Assembly (NCBI GenBank): GCA_024635925.1
Contig: JAGXHY010000031.1
Coordinates: 1-64,000 of the forward strand
DNA: 64,000 bases
From: Bacillota bacterium
GTDB taxonomy: Bacteria; Bacillota; TC1
Direction: 5' to 3'
The translations under genes were made by a program, and so were the position numbers. The notes beneath the pieces were generated by a model that saw nothing but the letters and a program-made list of their open reading frames with translations, was not told where the DNA came from and did not search any database. Below, in pieces: positions 54,544 through 64,000 of this stretch (position 1 is the stretch's first letter; each line of letters starts with the position of its first letter).

Positions 54544-54903
54544 TCACTCCTTTATATATTCAAATATTAATTTATTTTTATTGGCTAATTTATCAAATTC
54601 ATCATAGAGACAATACTCTATCTTAAAATAATTATCACCAATTATAATTGAATTGGTCACAATTCTAAATAACAAGTTACCAAATTCTGTTTCAAAAATA
54701 AAATCACAATCTGCTTTTTTATTAAATTTCATAATGCTATTTGTTCTTTTAATATCAATTTCCATATCCCCTATATTAATATTAACAGTATCTAGATTTT
54801 CATCTAGATATTGAATTTGTCTTTCTTTGTTGTCATCTTTAAGGAAGCCTTTATAGAAATGGTTTTCCTCGTCTGTTTTGAGGATAATTTTTATAGGAAT
54901 CAT
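54544..54903 (-). CDS. DUF1934 (YwiB-like) beta-barrel protein
   Basis: A 119-residue protein of predicted all-beta, calycin-like fold (IPIKIILKTDEENHFYKG, NIGDMEIDIKRTNSIMKFNK). The identity rests on size, strand pattern and location immediately upstream of argS, where YwiB/DUF1934 proteins occur in Firmicutes. Function unknown. It lacks signal peptide and membrane helices. Confidence 0.7.
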   Translation of the reverse strand: MIPIKIILKTDEENHFYKGFLKDDNKERQIQYLDENLDTVNINIGDMEIDIKRTNSIMKFNKKADCDFIFETEFGNLLFRIVTNSIIIGDNYFKIEYCLYDEFDKLANKNKLIFEYIKE

Positions 54904-54952
54904 TATCTGCCTCTTTGAAATGAATTTTTATATCTTGTTAAATATAGCATTG

Positions 54953-56158
54953 TTATCCCTTTTTTTCAATAAGCATATTATGCAATTTAACTCCAGATTC
55001 AATATATTTACCTTTTATAGCCCCATCTTCGTTATAACTTAAGCCCATTGCTAAATCCTTGGTTGAATCATAAATTAGATATGGAACTGGTAATGAATCA
55101 TGTTTCCGAGTTTTTAAAGGTGTTCTATGATCAGGAACAACTAATATTCTATAATCATCTTTTATGCCATTAACTAATTTCTTAATAATATGTTCATCAA
55201 TAAGCTCTAAAGATTTTACCTTTCCCTCAATATCTCCTTGGTGACCGCATTCATCTGTTGCTTCTAAGTGGATATATACATAGTCCAGCCCATCATTCAA
55301 AGCTTTAATAGCAGCTTCACCCTTACCTTTGAAATTTGTATGGATCGTACCAGTTGCACCAGGCACATTAAAAACCTTCATACCCGCCCCTTTACCAATT
55401 CCTCTTATTAGGTCAACTGCACTTATAACTCCACCCTTAAGCTTATTAATTTCTTCAAATTTATCAAGTAGTGGTTTTGTACCTTCTCCCCAAAGCCAAG
55501 GACTATTAGCAGGATTTTTTCCCTCATTAATTCTTTTGATATTTATAGGATGATTTTTTAAAATTGAATAACCCTTCTTTATAAAATCTATAAAGAAATC
55601 ACTATTAACTCCTTCAGGTAAATATTCTAATATTTTCTCTCCAGTTATATTATGTGGAGGAACTAATTTTATATCTAGACTTCCCTCATGCCAAATAAAT
55701 ACATGTCGATAACTAACTCCATGATATATAGAATAGTTCTTTTCTTCTTTAAAAGCTTTAATTAAGGCATCAACTAGTTCTTTACTCTCTTCAGTTGTAA
55801 TTTCTCCCCCGCTATAGTCCAACATTTTTTTATCATAGAAATTCTCTTCATCACTTAAAGTAACCAAATTCATTCTAATTGCTATATCATCTTGTTTCAT
55901 GTTGACCCCGACCGAAAGAGCTTCTAAAGGTGACCTGCCAGTATGATATGTTTTAGGATCATATCCCATAACACTTAAATTAGCAATATCACTCCCAGGA
56001 TTCATACCCTCAGGCACGGTTTGAACTAATCCTATAAGTGCTTTTTTTTCTAGATCTCTAATTGTTGGCATATAGGCTGACATTAAAGGAGTCTTATTAC
56101 CAAGTTCTTCAATCTTATCATCGGCTGCACCATCAATTAAAACAACTATATATTTCAT
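54953..56158 (-). CDS. apgM: 2,3-bisphosphoglycerate-independent phosphoglycerate mutase, archaeal type
   Basis: A 401-residue alkaline-phosphatase-fold mutase of the ApgM branch (KYIVVLIDGAADDKIEELGN, EGMNPGSDIANLSVMGYDP with the nucleophile Ser, HLEATDECGHQGDIEGKVKS and VVPDHRTPLKTRKHDSLPVP with metal His/Asp). It interconverts 3- and 2-phosphoglycerate. This short form is distinct from the 510-residue GpmI typical of Bacilli. Together with archaeal-type PEP carboxylase it gives this genome a partly archaeal-looking lower glycolysis set. Confidence 0.93.
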   Translation of the reverse strand: MKYIVVLIDGAADDKIEELGNKTPLMSAYMPTIRDLEKKALIGLVQTVPEGMNPGSDIANLSVMGYDPKTYHTGRSPLEALSVGVNMKQDDIAIRMNLVTLSDEENFYDKKMLDYSGGEITTEESKELVDALIKAFKEEKNYSIYHGVSYRHVFIWHEGSLDIKLVPPHNITGEKILEYLPEGVNSDFFIDFIKKGYSILKNHPINIKRINEGKNPANSPWLWGEGTKPLLDKFEEINKLKGGVISAVDLIRGIGKGAGMKVFNVPGATGTIHTNFKGKGEAAIKALNDGLDYVYIHLEATDECGHQGDIEGKVKSLELIDEHIIKKLVNGIKDDYRILVVPDHRTPLKTRKHDSLPVPYLIYDSTKDLAMGLSYNEDGAIKGKYIESGVKLHNMLIEKKG

Positions 56159-56203
56159 TATTCCTCCAATATTTTACTGTCTTTAATTATATCAATGTAC
56201 AAA

Positions 56204-56234
56204 CTAAAAGGTAAGTGTTACCTTACCTTTTTAA
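56204..56234 (-). terminator. Terminator after the LCP gene
   Basis: AAAAAGGTAAGG and CTTACCTTTT arms flank a 6-nt loop, with a T-rich continuation on the minus strand. It divides the murA-LCP transcript from apgM. Confidence 0.75.
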
Positions 56235-56245
56235 AAATATTTTAT

Positions 56246-57358
56246 TTATTTTGAATTTACATCTGCAGCTTCTTTAGCTTTTTCTTGGTTTTCAATCGCT
56301 TTTTCCTTAACAGTAATTAATTCAGGAAAGATTACTCCTTCTTCATCATTACTAGCAACTAAGTCACCATCTAAAAATCCTCTTGCTAGTTCATCTACAT
56401 TATCTTCAGGAATTACAACTGATGCTCCATCTATTTTATCAAGATATCCAACAGACATCCAAGTTGTAATTTTAAAATTATCAATTTCTTTATAGCTATT
56501 GAACATATACATTAATTCACTTAGAGATAAATCAGTTTCAATACCTTTATAGATACTATTTATAATATCAACTTGTTGAATTAAATTTGCGTTATTTTTA
56601 ATATCATGTGCTAAAGCTTTTAAGAAAATTTGTTGTCTGCCAATTCTTCCTAAATCTGCTGATGGAGTCCCTCTAAATCTAACAAAGTTTAATGTATCAT
56701 TAGCATCTAATTTATTAATTCCTGGTTGGATATTAAGTCCATTATAGAAAAATGGTTCATCATTCCATATTATTTCTACTCCACCTAATTTATCAACTGC
56801 CTCTGTAAAAGTATCAAAATCTACTTCCATAGTTTTATCTATTTTAATATCATAAAAATCTTCTACAGTCTTTTTAGTAAGTTCTGCTCCACCATAGGCA
56901 TAGGCTGCATTTATTTTATTTTCACCATATTCTGGTATTGCTACTCTCGTATCTCTTGGAATTGATATCATCCTAGCAGACCCATCTTTAAAATTAAATC
57001 TACATACTATTATTGTATCTGATCTTTCCCCATCAACTTCACCTCTGCCATCAGTTCCTAACATTAAAATTGTTACTTCCCCATTATTAAATTGTTCTAT
57101 TTTGGGATTAAATAAAAAATTATTAGAATTGGAACCGGAAGTCATATATTGAAAAGCCAAAAAAGCCCCAGCAATTAGTACTAATAAAACTGCTATAATT
57201 TTAAAAAACCTGTTTAAGGAGCTTTTCTTTTTTCTTTTTTTACCCTTAGCCATCTTTGTTGGCCTGGTATTTTTTCCTAATACAGCTTCCATTGCTAATT
57301 TATCTTCGGTTCTTTTCTTTCCATTTTTGCTATTATGTAATTTGTCTACACGACCCAT
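56246..57358 (-). CDS. LytR-CpsA-Psr family cell-wall ligase
   Basis: A 370-residue bitopic protein. A very basic cytoplasmic stretch (residues 1-47) is followed by one helix (48-68) and the LCP domain (90-320) with VTILMLGTDGRGEVDGERSD, the catalytic Arg/Asp block ARMISIPRDTRVAIPEYGEN and NFVRFRGTPSADLGRIGRQQ. LCP enzymes transfer teichoic acid or other glycopolymers from undecaprenyl phosphate to peptidoglycan. The gene follows murA, consistent with envelope synthesis. C-terminal tail is acidic and short. Confidence 0.92.
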   Translation of the reverse strand: MGRVDKLHNSKNGKKRTEDKLAMEAVLGKNTRPTKMAKGKKRKKKSSLNRFFKIIAVLLVLIAGAFLAFQYMTSGSNSNNFLFNPKIEQFNNGEVTILMLGTDGRGEVDGERSDTIIVCRFNFKDGSARMISIPRDTRVAIPEYGENKINAAYAYGGAELTKKTVEDFYDIKIDKTMEVDFDTFTEAVDKLGGVEIIWNDEPFFYNGLNIQPGINKLDANDTLNFVRFRGTPSADLGRIGRQQIFLKALAHDIKNNANLIQQVDIINSIYKGIETDLSLSELMYMFNSYKEIDNFKITTWMSVGYLDKIDGASVVIPEDNVDELARGFLDGDLVASNDEEGVIFPELITVKEKAIENQEKAKEAADVNSK

Positions 57359-57393
57359 ATATTTACCTCTACTCTTTTTCTTACTTTAATAAT

Positions 57394-58686
57394 TTAACAG
57401 ATTACATCTTTATAGTCAACTTGTTTTTGAACACGCTTAATATCAGCACCAAGACTTCTTAGGTTTTCAACTAGTCCATCATAGCCTCTATCAATAAAAT
57501 GGATATTACTAACACGAGTTTCTCCTTCAGCATAAAGTGCTGCAATTATTAGTGCAGCTCCAGCTCTTAGATCTGTAGCACTTACATTTGTTCCATATAT
57601 TTCATTTGTTCCTGTTAGAGCTACTGTATTTCCAGCCATTATTATATCAGCACCCATTTTCTTAAATTCCTCAACATGCTGAAATCTTCTTTCAAAAATT
57701 GTTTCTGTCACATAAGATCTATCATTTGCACATAATAGCATTCCTAACATTTGAGCTTGCATATCAGTAGGAAATCCAGGATATGGCATAGTTTTTATCG
57801 TTATACCTTTACAAGCTCTACTACCTTCTGATATAACTCTTACTCCTTCAAATTCCTCTTCTACCAAAATTCCCGCTTCTCTTAATTTAGCTAAAACTGG
57901 TTTTAAGTGGTCAGCAATAACATTTTCAATTAGTACGTTTCCACCAGCTGCTCCAACTGCAATCATATATGTTCCTGCTTCAATACGGTCAGGAATTACT
58001 GTATGAACAGTTCCTTTTAATTTTGAAACTCCTATTATTTTAATCATATTTGTTCCAGCACCAGTAATTCTTGCACCCATATTATTTAGATAGTTGGCAA
58101 GATCGACTATTTCAGGTTCTTCAGCAACATTTTCTAATATAGTCTGTCCCTCAGAAATAGAAGCAGCCATCATTAAGTTTTCAGTTGCTCCAACACTTGG
58201 AAAATCAAGATAGATTTTGGCTCCTTTTAGTCCATCAGTTTTACCTTTAATCACACCATGACTTTTATCAAATTCTACACCAAGTGCTTTAAGTCCTTTT
58301 AAATGAAGATCAATTGGTCTACTCCCAATTGCACATCCTCCTGGTAGGGCAATTTCTGAAAATCCAAATCTAGCTATTATTGGACCAAGTAAAAATAGAG
58401 ATGCTCTTAATTCACTTACACAGTCTATAGTTGCTTTATATCTATTCATGCAAGTTGCATCAATAGTAATCTTATTATCTTCTCTTTCAATTTTTACTCC
58501 AAGATATTTTATAATTTCTATTAAATTTTCAACGTCTTTTAAATTAGGAACATCATATATAACAGATTTACCTTCAGTAGCTAGTATTGATGCTGCTAAA
58601 ATTGGTAAAATTGAATTTTTAGATCCCTTTATAAGAACCTTGCCCTGTAAGCGATTTCCACCATTAATTACTATCTCTTCCATCAT
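57394..58686 (-). CDS. murA: UDP-N-acetylglucosamine 1-carboxyvinyltransferase
   Basis: A 430-residue MurA, first committed step of peptidoglycan synthesis (PEP + UDP-GlcNAc). The conserved Lys is in [18 protein letters not shown], the catalytic Cys in [20 protein letters not shown], and the PEP loop region in [20 protein letters not shown]. The Cys makes it fosfomycin-sensitive in principle. Its start overlaps the end of argH by 23 bp. Either of two adjacent ATG codons may initiate. Confidence 0.96.
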   Translation of the reverse strand: MMEEIVINGGNRLQGKVLIKGSKNSILPILAASILATEGKSVIYDVPNLKDVENLIEIIKYLGVKIEREDNKITIDATCMNRYKATIDCVSELRASLFLLGPIIARFGFSEIALPGGCAIGSRPIDLHLKGLKALGVEFDKSHGVIKGKTDGLKGAKIYLDFPSVGATENLMMAASISEGQTILENVAEEPEIVDLANYLNNMGARITGAGTNMIKIIGVSKLKGTVHTVIPDRIEAGTYMIAVGAAGGNVLIENVIADHLKPVLAKLREAGILVEEEFEGVRVISEGSRACKGITIKTMPYPGFPTDMQAQMLGMLLCANDRSYVTETIFERRFQHVEEFKKMGADIIMAGNTVALTGTNEIYGTNVSATDLRAGAALIIAALYAEGETRVSNIHFIDRGYDGLVENLRSLGADIKRVQKQVDYKDVIC

Positions 58687-60061
58687 TTATCTCCTCTAAC
58701 CACTTATTAATATTCATAATATGTTTTTCCACTTCAAAAGTAGCAGGTCCACCTGTAACACTTCTATCATTAATACATGTAATCAAGTCTATAGCTTTAT
58801 ATATATCATCTTCAAAATAACTAGAAAAACTTTTATATTCTTCTATACTCATTTCATCAAGTGATTTACTTTCATCAAGACAATAAGCTACCATTTTGCC
58901 AATTACACTATGTGCTTCTCTAAAAGGTAATCCCTTTTTTGCTAAATAATCTGCTGCATCTGTTGCATTTGTAAAACCTCTTGCAGCCTGATAAAGCATT
59001 TTATCTTTATTAACTTTCATTGTTGAAAGCATAGGATTTATTATAATCAAGCTTTTCTTAACAGTATCTACTGTATCAAACAAAGCTTCTTTATCTTCTT
59101 GCATATCTTTATTATAGGCCAAAGGTAACCCTTTTAGCATTGTTAAACTTCCTACTAAATGTCCAAAAACTCTACCACTTTTTCCTCTAATTAATTCAGC
59201 CACATCTGGATTTTTCTTTTGTGGCATAATTGAAGAACCTGTAGAATATGCATCATCAAGTGTAATAAACTTAAATTCATCTGTACTCCAGATAATTATT
59301 TCTTCTGATAGTCTACTTAAATGCATCATAATTAAGGAGCAGGCACTTTCTATTTCTACAACATAATCTCTATCACTTACTCCATCAAGACTATTTCTGC
59401 TAATATCAGAAAAGTTTAATATTTTTTTTGTCAATTCTCTGTCTAAAGGAAAAGTTGTTCCAGCAAGGGCACCAGACCCTAAAGGCATTACATCCATTCG
59501 TTTATAAGCATCTTCAAGTCTGCTATAATCTCTTTTTAGCATTTCTACATATGCCATCAAATGATGAGCAAAGGTTATTGGTTGAGCTTTTTGCATATGT
59601 GTATATCCTGGCATTATTGTTTCTGTATTTCTTTCTGCCATTGATGCCAAAGTCTTTATAAGTTCCTTAAGTAATTCTTTAATTAATGTTATTTCCTTTT
59701 TGCCATAAAGTCTTAAATCTGTTGCAACTTGATCATTCCTACTTCTACCAGTATGAAGTTTTTTTGCTACTGTACCAATTTTATCTATAAGTATAGTTTC
59801 TATATTCATATGAATATCTTCAGCTTTTGTAGAAAACTCAATTTCACCTTTATCTATTTCTTCTAGAATATTCTTTAAACCAAGAACAATTTTCTCTTTT
59901 TCTATATCATCAAGTACTCCAATACTGCCTAACATTGTAGCGTGGGCGATACTTCCTTCTATATCTTCTTTGTATAACCTTTTATCAAAAGATATTGATG
60001 AATGAAAATCTTCCATCAATGGATCAGAGTCCTTACTAAATCTTCCACCCCATAATTTCAT
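58664..60061 (-). CDS. argH: Argininosuccinate lyase
   Basis: A 465-residue member of the fumarase/aspartase superfamily, starting [20 protein letters not shown]. Conserved blocks include [37 protein letters not shown] with catalytic His, and the signature [20 protein letters not shown] with catalytic Ser. It yields arginine and fumarate. No argG is adjacent, which is unusual for a biosynthetic locus; the upstream neighbour is an M20 hydrolase. Confidence 0.96.
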   Translation of the reverse strand: MKLWGGRFSKDSDPLMEDFHSSISFDKRLYKEDIEGSIAHATMLGSIGVLDDIEKEKIVLGLKNILEEIDKGEIEFSTKAEDIHMNIETILIDKIGTVAKKLHTGRSRNDQVATDLRLYGKKEITLIKELLKELIKTLASMAERNTETIMPGYTHMQKAQPITFAHHLMAYVEMLKRDYSRLEDAYKRMDVMPLGSGALAGTTFPLDRELTKKILNFSDISRNSLDGVSDRDYVVEIESACSLIMMHLSRLSEEIIIWSTDEFKFITLDDAYSTGSSIMPQKKNPDVAELIRGKSGRVFGHLVGSLTMLKGLPLAYNKDMQEDKEALFDTVDTVKKSLIIINPMLSTMKVNKDKMLYQAARGFTNATDAADYLAKKGLPFREAHSVIGKMVAYCLDESKSLDEMSIEEYKSFSSYFEDDIYKAIDLITCINDRSVTGGPATFEVEKHIMNINKWLEEINDGRDSN

Positions 60062-60074
60062 TTTAATCTCCTCT

Positions 60075-61211
60075 TTAACTAAAAATATAAGCTAAGGTCA
60101 AATAACCATTAACAGCTTTTTCCAATTGTTCTACTTCTATAAATTCATTAGTTATATGTGCTTCGATTTCTCTACCTGGCCCAAAGCCAATAGTCTCTAT
60201 ATCATCAATACCACAAGTACTACTACCATTTGTACAAAAGGAATAATAGCCTAACTCATACTTTAATCCTTCTTTTTCAAAAGATTCTGATATTTTATTT
60301 AATAATTGACTATCTTCTTTTAACTTCCAAGGAGGATAAAATTTATCTCCTTCAATTCTATAACCAGTATAGGTTGTATAATCATTTTGGGCATAGGTTA
60401 AAGTGAATTCGATATTTAAAGGACCAAGAATATCTCTTATTGATTCAATAATGCTTTCTTTAGTTTCATCCAAAACAATCCTTTTATCAAAAGTTACTTT
60501 ACAACTTCTAGGTATAACAGATTCTCCTGGATAAGGAGTCGATATAATATCTGTTAATACTAAAATTCCTTTGCCAAGAACATCTTCTTTAGGTTTATAA
60601 TTTTCTATTATAGCATTGATAGCTTTATTCATCATTAATCCAGCATTTATACCGATATCTGGATTAGAAGAGTGAGCGCTTTTACCTAATGTTGTTAGAG
60701 CTAATTCTCCTCTGCCTCTTTGACTAATATTTATTTTTAATTCTGTAGCTTCACCAATTACAACTAAGTCAGGTTTTATATTATTAGTTACTTCTCTAAT
60801 AGTATATCCTTCAGCTACTTCCTCATTAACGGTTCCTGATAAGTATACACTGCCTTTAAGTTTATTTCTGTCTATTTGACTTAAACCTTTAAGCATAGCG
60901 GCAAAGGCTCCCTTCATATCTGAAGCACCTCTTCCGTAAATTTTAGAATCTTTTTCATAGGCATTAAAGGGGTTTTGATTATCCCATTCTAAAAAATTTT
61001 CAGCTTCTACTGTATCTATATGACCATCAAAAAGTATTTTTAAACCTTCTTGTTTCCCATGAATGGCACCTATAATGTTTCCAGCTATATCAATATTAAT
61101 TTCATCAAAACCAAGTTCTTCCATGATGTACTTTATTGTCATTACAATATTAGCTTCTTCACCAGTATAACTTCTTGTGTTTATTAATTTATATAGTATT
61201 TCCTTAGCCAT
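60075..61211 (-). CDS. M20-family metallohydrolase, YgeY/ArgE-like
   Basis: A 378-residue zinc deacylase/peptidase. Metal ligands are in [20 protein letters not shown] (His, Asp) and [20 protein letters not shown] (Asp), the catalytic Glu and zinc Glu in [17 protein letters not shown], and the C-terminal His in [20 protein letters not shown]. The pattern, especially the ending [20 protein letters not shown], matches the YgeY branch often found with selenium-dependent purine or amino acid catabolism. Substrate is unproven; deacylation of an acyl-ornithine or carbamoyl-type compound beside argH is an alternative. Confidence 0.8.
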   Translation of the reverse strand: MAKEILYKLINTRSYTGEEANIVMTIKYIMEELGFDEINIDIAGNIIGAIHGKQEGLKILFDGHIDTVEAENFLEWDNQNPFNAYEKDSKIYGRGASDMKGAFAAMLKGLSQIDRNKLKGSVYLSGTVNEEVAEGYTIREVTNNIKPDLVVIGEATELKINISQRGRGELALTTLGKSAHSSNPDIGINAGLMMNKAINAIIENYKPKEDVLGKGILVLTDIISTPYPGESVIPRSCKVTFDKRIVLDETKESIIESIRDILGPLNIEFTLTYAQNDYTTYTGYRIEGDKFYPPWKLKEDSQLLNKISESFEKEGLKYELGYYSFCTNGSSTCGIDDIETIGFGPGREIEAHITNEFIEVEQLEKAVNGYLTLAYIFS

Positions 61212-61783
61212 TATGTCTCCTTGAATATATCCTCTAAAGTTTTCAAAACTTCATTTTTTTCTTTTTTACTAGAATCTGACTCATCAACTGTCATAGTTAA
61301 TTGATTTTCTTCTGAAAGTTCATCATTTGAAATTATTTCTTTTTCTTTTTTAATATTACATTTTTCATTTTGTGTTTCAACTAATTCTTCATCATAGAAA
61401 ATATCAAATGGTTCATCTTCTTCTACTTTGTCTTCTTCTTCTTCTTCTTCTTCTTCTTTGTCATTATCTTCTTCTATTTTGTATTCTTCTTCTTCTTTGT
61501 TTTTTTTATTTATTCTTCTTCTTCTTAAATTCATGAAAACCAATATAAAAAATAAGAAAAGATAAATCATAAATACTATTAACATACCCATTAGAGTTCT
61601 TTGACCAATTATAAATAAACCATATGCTAAAAGGTACAGAAAGACTCCTTGAATTATATTAACAAGTAATAATAGAAAAACAATCTTTTTTTTATTATTA
61701 CTTTTAATTATTACTCTATTTAGTAATAAAAAGGGGAACATAACAAAAAATGTAGTAACTATTCCGATTAGTTCTTTAATCAT
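61211..61783 (-). CDS. Membrane protein with acidic low-complexity tail
   Basis: A 190-residue protein, not recognised. Three hydrophobic helices (about 5-25, 33-57, 63-86) are followed by a basic RRRRINKKNK turn and a Glu/Asp-rich cytoplasmic tail of about 100 residues. The tail includes a run of glutamates encoded by nine tandem TCT triplets on the plus strand (61431-61457). It lies between rpiB and the M20 gene with a 1-bp overlap at its end. Likely a scaffolding or regulatory membrane protein, but function unknown. Confidence 0.65.
   Translation of the reverse strand: MIKELIGIVTTFFVMFPFLLLNRVIIKSNNKKKIVFLLLLVNIIQGVFLYLLAYGLFIIGQRTLMGMLIVFMIYLFLFFILVFMNLRRRRINKKNKEEEEYKIEEDNDKEEEEEEEEDKVEEDEPFDIFYDEELVETQNEKCNIKKEKEIISNDELSEENQLTMTVDESDSSKKEKNEVLKTLEDIFKET
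61431..61457. repeat. TCT (GAA) trinucleotide repeat, nine copies
   Basis: Nine uninterrupted TCT triplets within the coding region of the acidic-tail membrane protein; it encodes a glutamate run. Copy-number change would keep frame and vary only tail length. Confidence 0.85.
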
Positions 61784-61787
61784 TTAA

Positions 61788-62228
61788 TTACCTCGCTTCA
61801 AGATCTTTAATTTTTCCAAGTCTTGTATTATGTCTTCCACCTTCAAAATTTGAATTTAAGAAAGTGTCTATAATCATTAATGCAACACCCTTACCAATAA
61901 CTCTTGCACCTAAGGCTATAACGTTTGCATCATTATGACCCTTTGCCATCTTAGCAGAATATACATCATTACATAAAGCACATCTTATACCTTCAATTTT
62001 GTTTGCAGAAATTGACATGCCAATTCCAGTTCCACATATTACTATTCCTAAATCAGCATCACCTGAGGCAATAACTTCCCCAACTTTTTTAGCATAGTCT
62101 GGATAGTCCACTGAATCAGGAACAAAGACACCAATATCTTGAACTTCTAATCCTTTTTTTAATAAATATTCACTTATTGTTTCTTTAAGTTCAAAACCTC
62201 CATGATCAGAGCCAATTACAATTTTCAT
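61788..62228 (-). CDS. rpiB: Ribose 5-phosphate isomerase B
   Basis: A 146-residue RpiB: MKIVIGSDHGGFELKETISE with phosphate-loop residues, GIVICGTGIGMSISANKIEG with the catalytic Cys, and HNDANVIALGARVIGKG with the general acid His. It interconverts ribose 5-phosphate and ribulose 5-phosphate. Its start touches the end of ywlE. The tsaC-ywlE-rpiB order is conserved in Firmicutes. Confidence 0.97.
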   Translation of the reverse strand: MKIVIGSDHGGFELKETISEYLLKKGLEVQDIGVFVPDSVDYPDYAKKVGEVIASGDADLGIVICGTGIGMSISANKIEGIRCALCNDVYSAKMAKGHNDANVIALGARVIGKGVALMIIDTFLNSNFEGGRHNTRLGKIKDLEAR

Positions 62229-62683
62229 TATTTTACCTCCCAGTTAATATTTTCTATTAAGCTTTTTATTTCATCTCTAATGCTTCTGTAAATTTCTAAG
62301 TCACCCATAAAAGGATCTTCTATATTTTTTTCCTCACCTTTAGAAAAATAACTTAATGTTTGAACCTTTTTATCAATATTATCTATATCAAAATAGGCTA
62401 TTGTCAATAAGTCTCTTTGAGCAACGGTCATTGTCAATATTTTATCAGCTTCTTCTATTAATTCTCTTCTAACCAAAGTGCTTCTATGCTCACTAATATC
62501 TAATTCTAATTCTTTCATAACAACTATACTATTTTCACTTGCGCCTTCACCAGTAATATTTTGAATACCTGCTGATAAAACAAAATGATTTCTTATGTTT
62601 TTCTTAGAAAACATGTCTTTAGCTATACACGCTGCCATAGGGCTTCTACAAGTATTCCCAGTACAAACAAAAAGTATTTTCAA
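62228..62683 (-). CDS. ywlE: Low-molecular-weight protein arginine/tyrosine phosphatase
   Basis: A 151-residue LMW phosphatase. The active loop is LFVCTGNTCRSPMAACIAKD with Cys7, Arg13; the Asp acid is in IEDPFMGDLEIYR. The Thr in CTGNTCR at the position that discriminates YwlE (phosphoarginine) from tyrosine phosphatases supports protein-arginine phosphatase activity. No mcsB kinase is seen in this window. It is cotranscribed between tsaC and rpiB. Confidence 0.92.
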   Translation of the reverse strand: MKILFVCTGNTCRSPMAACIAKDMFSKKNIRNHFVLSAGIQNITGEGASENSIVVMKELELDISEHRSTLVRRELIEEADKILTMTVAQRDLLTIAYFDIDNIDKKVQTLSYFSKGEEKNIEDPFMGDLEIYRSIRDEIKSLIENINWEVK

Positions 62684-62684
62684 T

Positions 62685-63734
62685 TTATTTCTCCTTTAAA
62701 AAATTCTGATTAGCTGCTTTTTTCAAACGATTCATGTACGAAAAGCCCAATCCAATCTCTTTGTAATCTTCAATAAAAATATTTTCTATTCCTAATATAT
62801 CACAATCTCTTAATATCCGATACAGATTTCTAATACCGTACTTTAGGTCCATCATACTCCCTAATGAAAATTTATGTAATATACCTAGTTCTTCATAATG
62901 TTTACGATTTTCTTCAAAGCTGATTATGGCACTCTTATTTACGTCTATCTTTTCTTTCTTTATTTCTATTTTAATCAAATCTGTTTTTATTCTATTTTCG
63001 ATTATATATACTTTAGCCTTTGGGGCATAATGTCTATACTTCATACCTGGAGCTTTAGCTATTAATGTTGATGACCCTAAAAGACTTTCATCAAGTTCAA
63101 TTTCACCTATTTCTACTTCAATATCTTCTTTTGTTATTGTTCCAGGACGTAAAATAGTAGGAACTTCACAAGTTAAATCAATAATAGTAGATTCTATTCC
63201 TTCTTCACAGTTACCACCATCTATAATACCATAAATTAAACTATCTAGATCTGCCAAAACATGCTTCATAGTTGTTGGACTAGGACTTCCTGAAATATTG
63301 GCACTTGGAGCTACTAAAACCAGATTACCTTTAATTAATATTGTTTCAATAACAGGATGATCAGGCATTCTTATACCTATCGTATCAAGACCTGCAGTTG
63401 CAATTTGAGATATATCTTTATTTTTTTTAAAAATAATTGTTAGTGGACCTGGCCAAAAGGAGTCAATCAGTAGTTTTGCTTTGATTGGTATTTCTTTTAC
63501 TAAGCTTTCTAACTGACTAATATTACCAATATGGGCAATAAGAGGATTATCTTTAGGGCGATTTTTGGCTTGATATATTTTGCCTATTGCTTCATCATCA
63601 TAAATATTAGCTCCTAGACCATAGACAGTCTCGGTTGGAAAAGCAATTACTTCTCCATCTTTATAAGCTTTAATTATTTCATCAAGATTATCTTCATTTA
63701 TATTTTCACGTAAATCATAATATTTAGTCACCAT
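62685..63734 (-). CDS. tsaC: Threonylcarbamoyl-AMP synthase
   Basis: A 349-residue Sua5-type enzyme: YrdC domain (residues 15-205; AFPTETVYGLGANIYDDEAI, KNRPKDNPLIAHI, SANISGSPSPTTMKHV) plus the C-terminal Sua5 domain (GMKYRHYAPKAKVYIIENR). It makes threonylcarbamoyl-AMP from Thr, bicarbonate and ATP for t6A tRNA modification. The start overlaps the end of prmC by 11 bp. Confidence 0.96.
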   Translation of the reverse strand: MVTKYYDLRENINEDNLDEIIKAYKDGEVIAFPTETVYGLGANIYDDEAIGKIYQAKNRPKDNPLIAHIGNISQLESLVKEIPIKAKLLIDSFWPGPLTIIFKKNKDISQIATAGLDTIGIRMPDHPVIETILIKGNLVLVAPSANISGSPSPTTMKHVLADLDSLIYGIIDGGNCEEGIESTIIDLTCEVPTILRPGTITKEDIEVEIGEIELDESLLGSSTLIAKAPGMKYRHYAPKAKVYIIENRIKTDLIKIEIKKEKIDVNKSAIISFEENRKHYEELGILHKFSLGSMMDLKYGIRNLYRILRDCDILGIENIFIEDYKEIGLGFSYMNRLKKAANQNFLKEK

Positions 63735-64000
63735 TTTTAATATGCTCCATCACTAATACTCTATTCCTGTTTCCATCATCCTTAAAAATTCCCATAAATT
63801 TTAGTCCTTTTAATTCAAATATTTTCCTAACAGCCTCATATTGTTCCCATCCTAATTCAATTAGAATATAAGCATAATCCCCTACAATATCAATATATTC
63901 TTCGGCTAGTCTTCTATAATAGTCTAGTCCGTCTTTTCCACCAACTAAAGCTGAATATGGCTCGTTTTGAACACTTTTATCAAGCTCTAGATACTCTGCT
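63724..64000 (-). CDS. prmC: Peptide chain release factor N5-glutamine methyltransferase PrmC, C-terminal part
   Basis: The last 91 codons are present; the gene continues beyond the window. NEPYSALVGGKDGLDYYRRL follows the catalytic NPPY region and matches the C-terminal part of PrmC/HemK (EP..AL.GG.DGL..YR), and ILIELGWEQYEAVRKIFELK is also typical. It methylates the GGQ glutamine of release factors. The prmC-tsaC-ywlE-rpiB order supports the call. Confidence 0.92.
   Translation of the reverse strand, partial: AEYLELDKSVQNEPYSALVGGKDGLDYYRRLAEEYIDIVGDYAYILIELGWEQYEAVRKIFELKGLKFMGIFKDDGNRNRVLVMEHIKNGD

Noticed and set aside
60075-61211. Possible selenoprotein (UGA readthrough) in the YgeY-like gene
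   Set aside because: The gene has normal length with all metal residues, ends with a normal stop at the family C-terminus, and has no SECIS-like hairpin.

Overview
The window is AT-rich chromosomal DNA from a low-GC anaerobic Firmicute (Bacillota, Clostridia-like). Supporting signs are strong AGGAGG-type ribosome binding sites, sigma-A promoters, U-tailed hairpin terminators, LCP and GH25 cell-wall proteins, and anaerobic enzymes (ferredoxin-dependent 2-oxoacid oxidoreductase, formate-THF ligase, tRNA-Sec). Gene order from glmU through prs, pth, mfd, hup, rqcP, divIC, yabR and tRNA-Met to tilS and ftsH follows the Bacillus/Clostridium core layout. The sporulation genes usually embedded there (spoVT, yabP, yabQ, spoIIE) are absent, so I infer a non-sporulating lineage. 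I cannot name the genus. Nearly all genes lie on the minus strand.

Layout. 1-300: tail of a YegS/BmrU-type lipid kinase whose stop codon overlaps tRNA-Sec. 349-5154: ppc-can-korA-korB, which pairs bicarbonate supply and PEP carboxylation with a 2-oxoacid:ferredoxin oxidoreductase. 5258-6773: MpsC-domain (DUF2294) protein, an unknown protein, ssb, DUF951. 6814-11978: a minimal Tad/Flp pilus cluster (pilin-like, TadE-like, TadC, TadB, TadA, TadZ-like) plus a divergent unknown gene. 11975-14681: MoeA-like protein and a 573-residue transglutaminase-like orphan. 15043-17224 (plus strand): class II aldolase, HAD phosphatase, Nudix protein. 17260-18235: rplM-rpsI with a consensus promoter. 18338-19652: folE and a membrane-anchored GH25 lysozyme. 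19746-26642: fhs, ndk, ftsH, tilS and an APC permease. 26890-29797: a decayed ORF, ppa, an HD hydrolase, then a fluoride riboswitch driving a CLC-F fluoride exporter.

29821-33761 looks like a small eroded genomic island next to tRNA-Met. It holds a 36-residue membrane peptide, an exported protein, a three-gene operon of unrecognised proteins with its own promoter and a palindromic operator candidate, and the last residues of a tyrosine integrase abutting the tRNA. 33812-45171 is the housekeeping block yabR to dnaX. dnaX carries an A8 run at the domain III/IV boundary from which both shifted frames stop at once. 45393-46650 (plus strand) is a membrane-anchored double rhodanese preceded by a promoter with an inverted repeat and a 27-codon leader ORF. 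46768-49943: lysS, greA, RNase HI with a viroplasmin domain, and a small exported protein. 49948-64000: one long minus-strand run (prmC, tsaC, ywlE, rpiB, membrane protein, M20/YgeY-type hydrolase, argH, murA, LCP, apgM, DUF1934, argS, pyrG, rho).

The best candidates for something undescribed are the three-gene island operon (31387-33266), the transglutaminase-like orphan (12960-14681), the rhodanese leader/operator (45393-45566) and the possible dnaX slippage site (43927-43934). No CRISPR array, rRNA, intact transposon or replication origin was seen.
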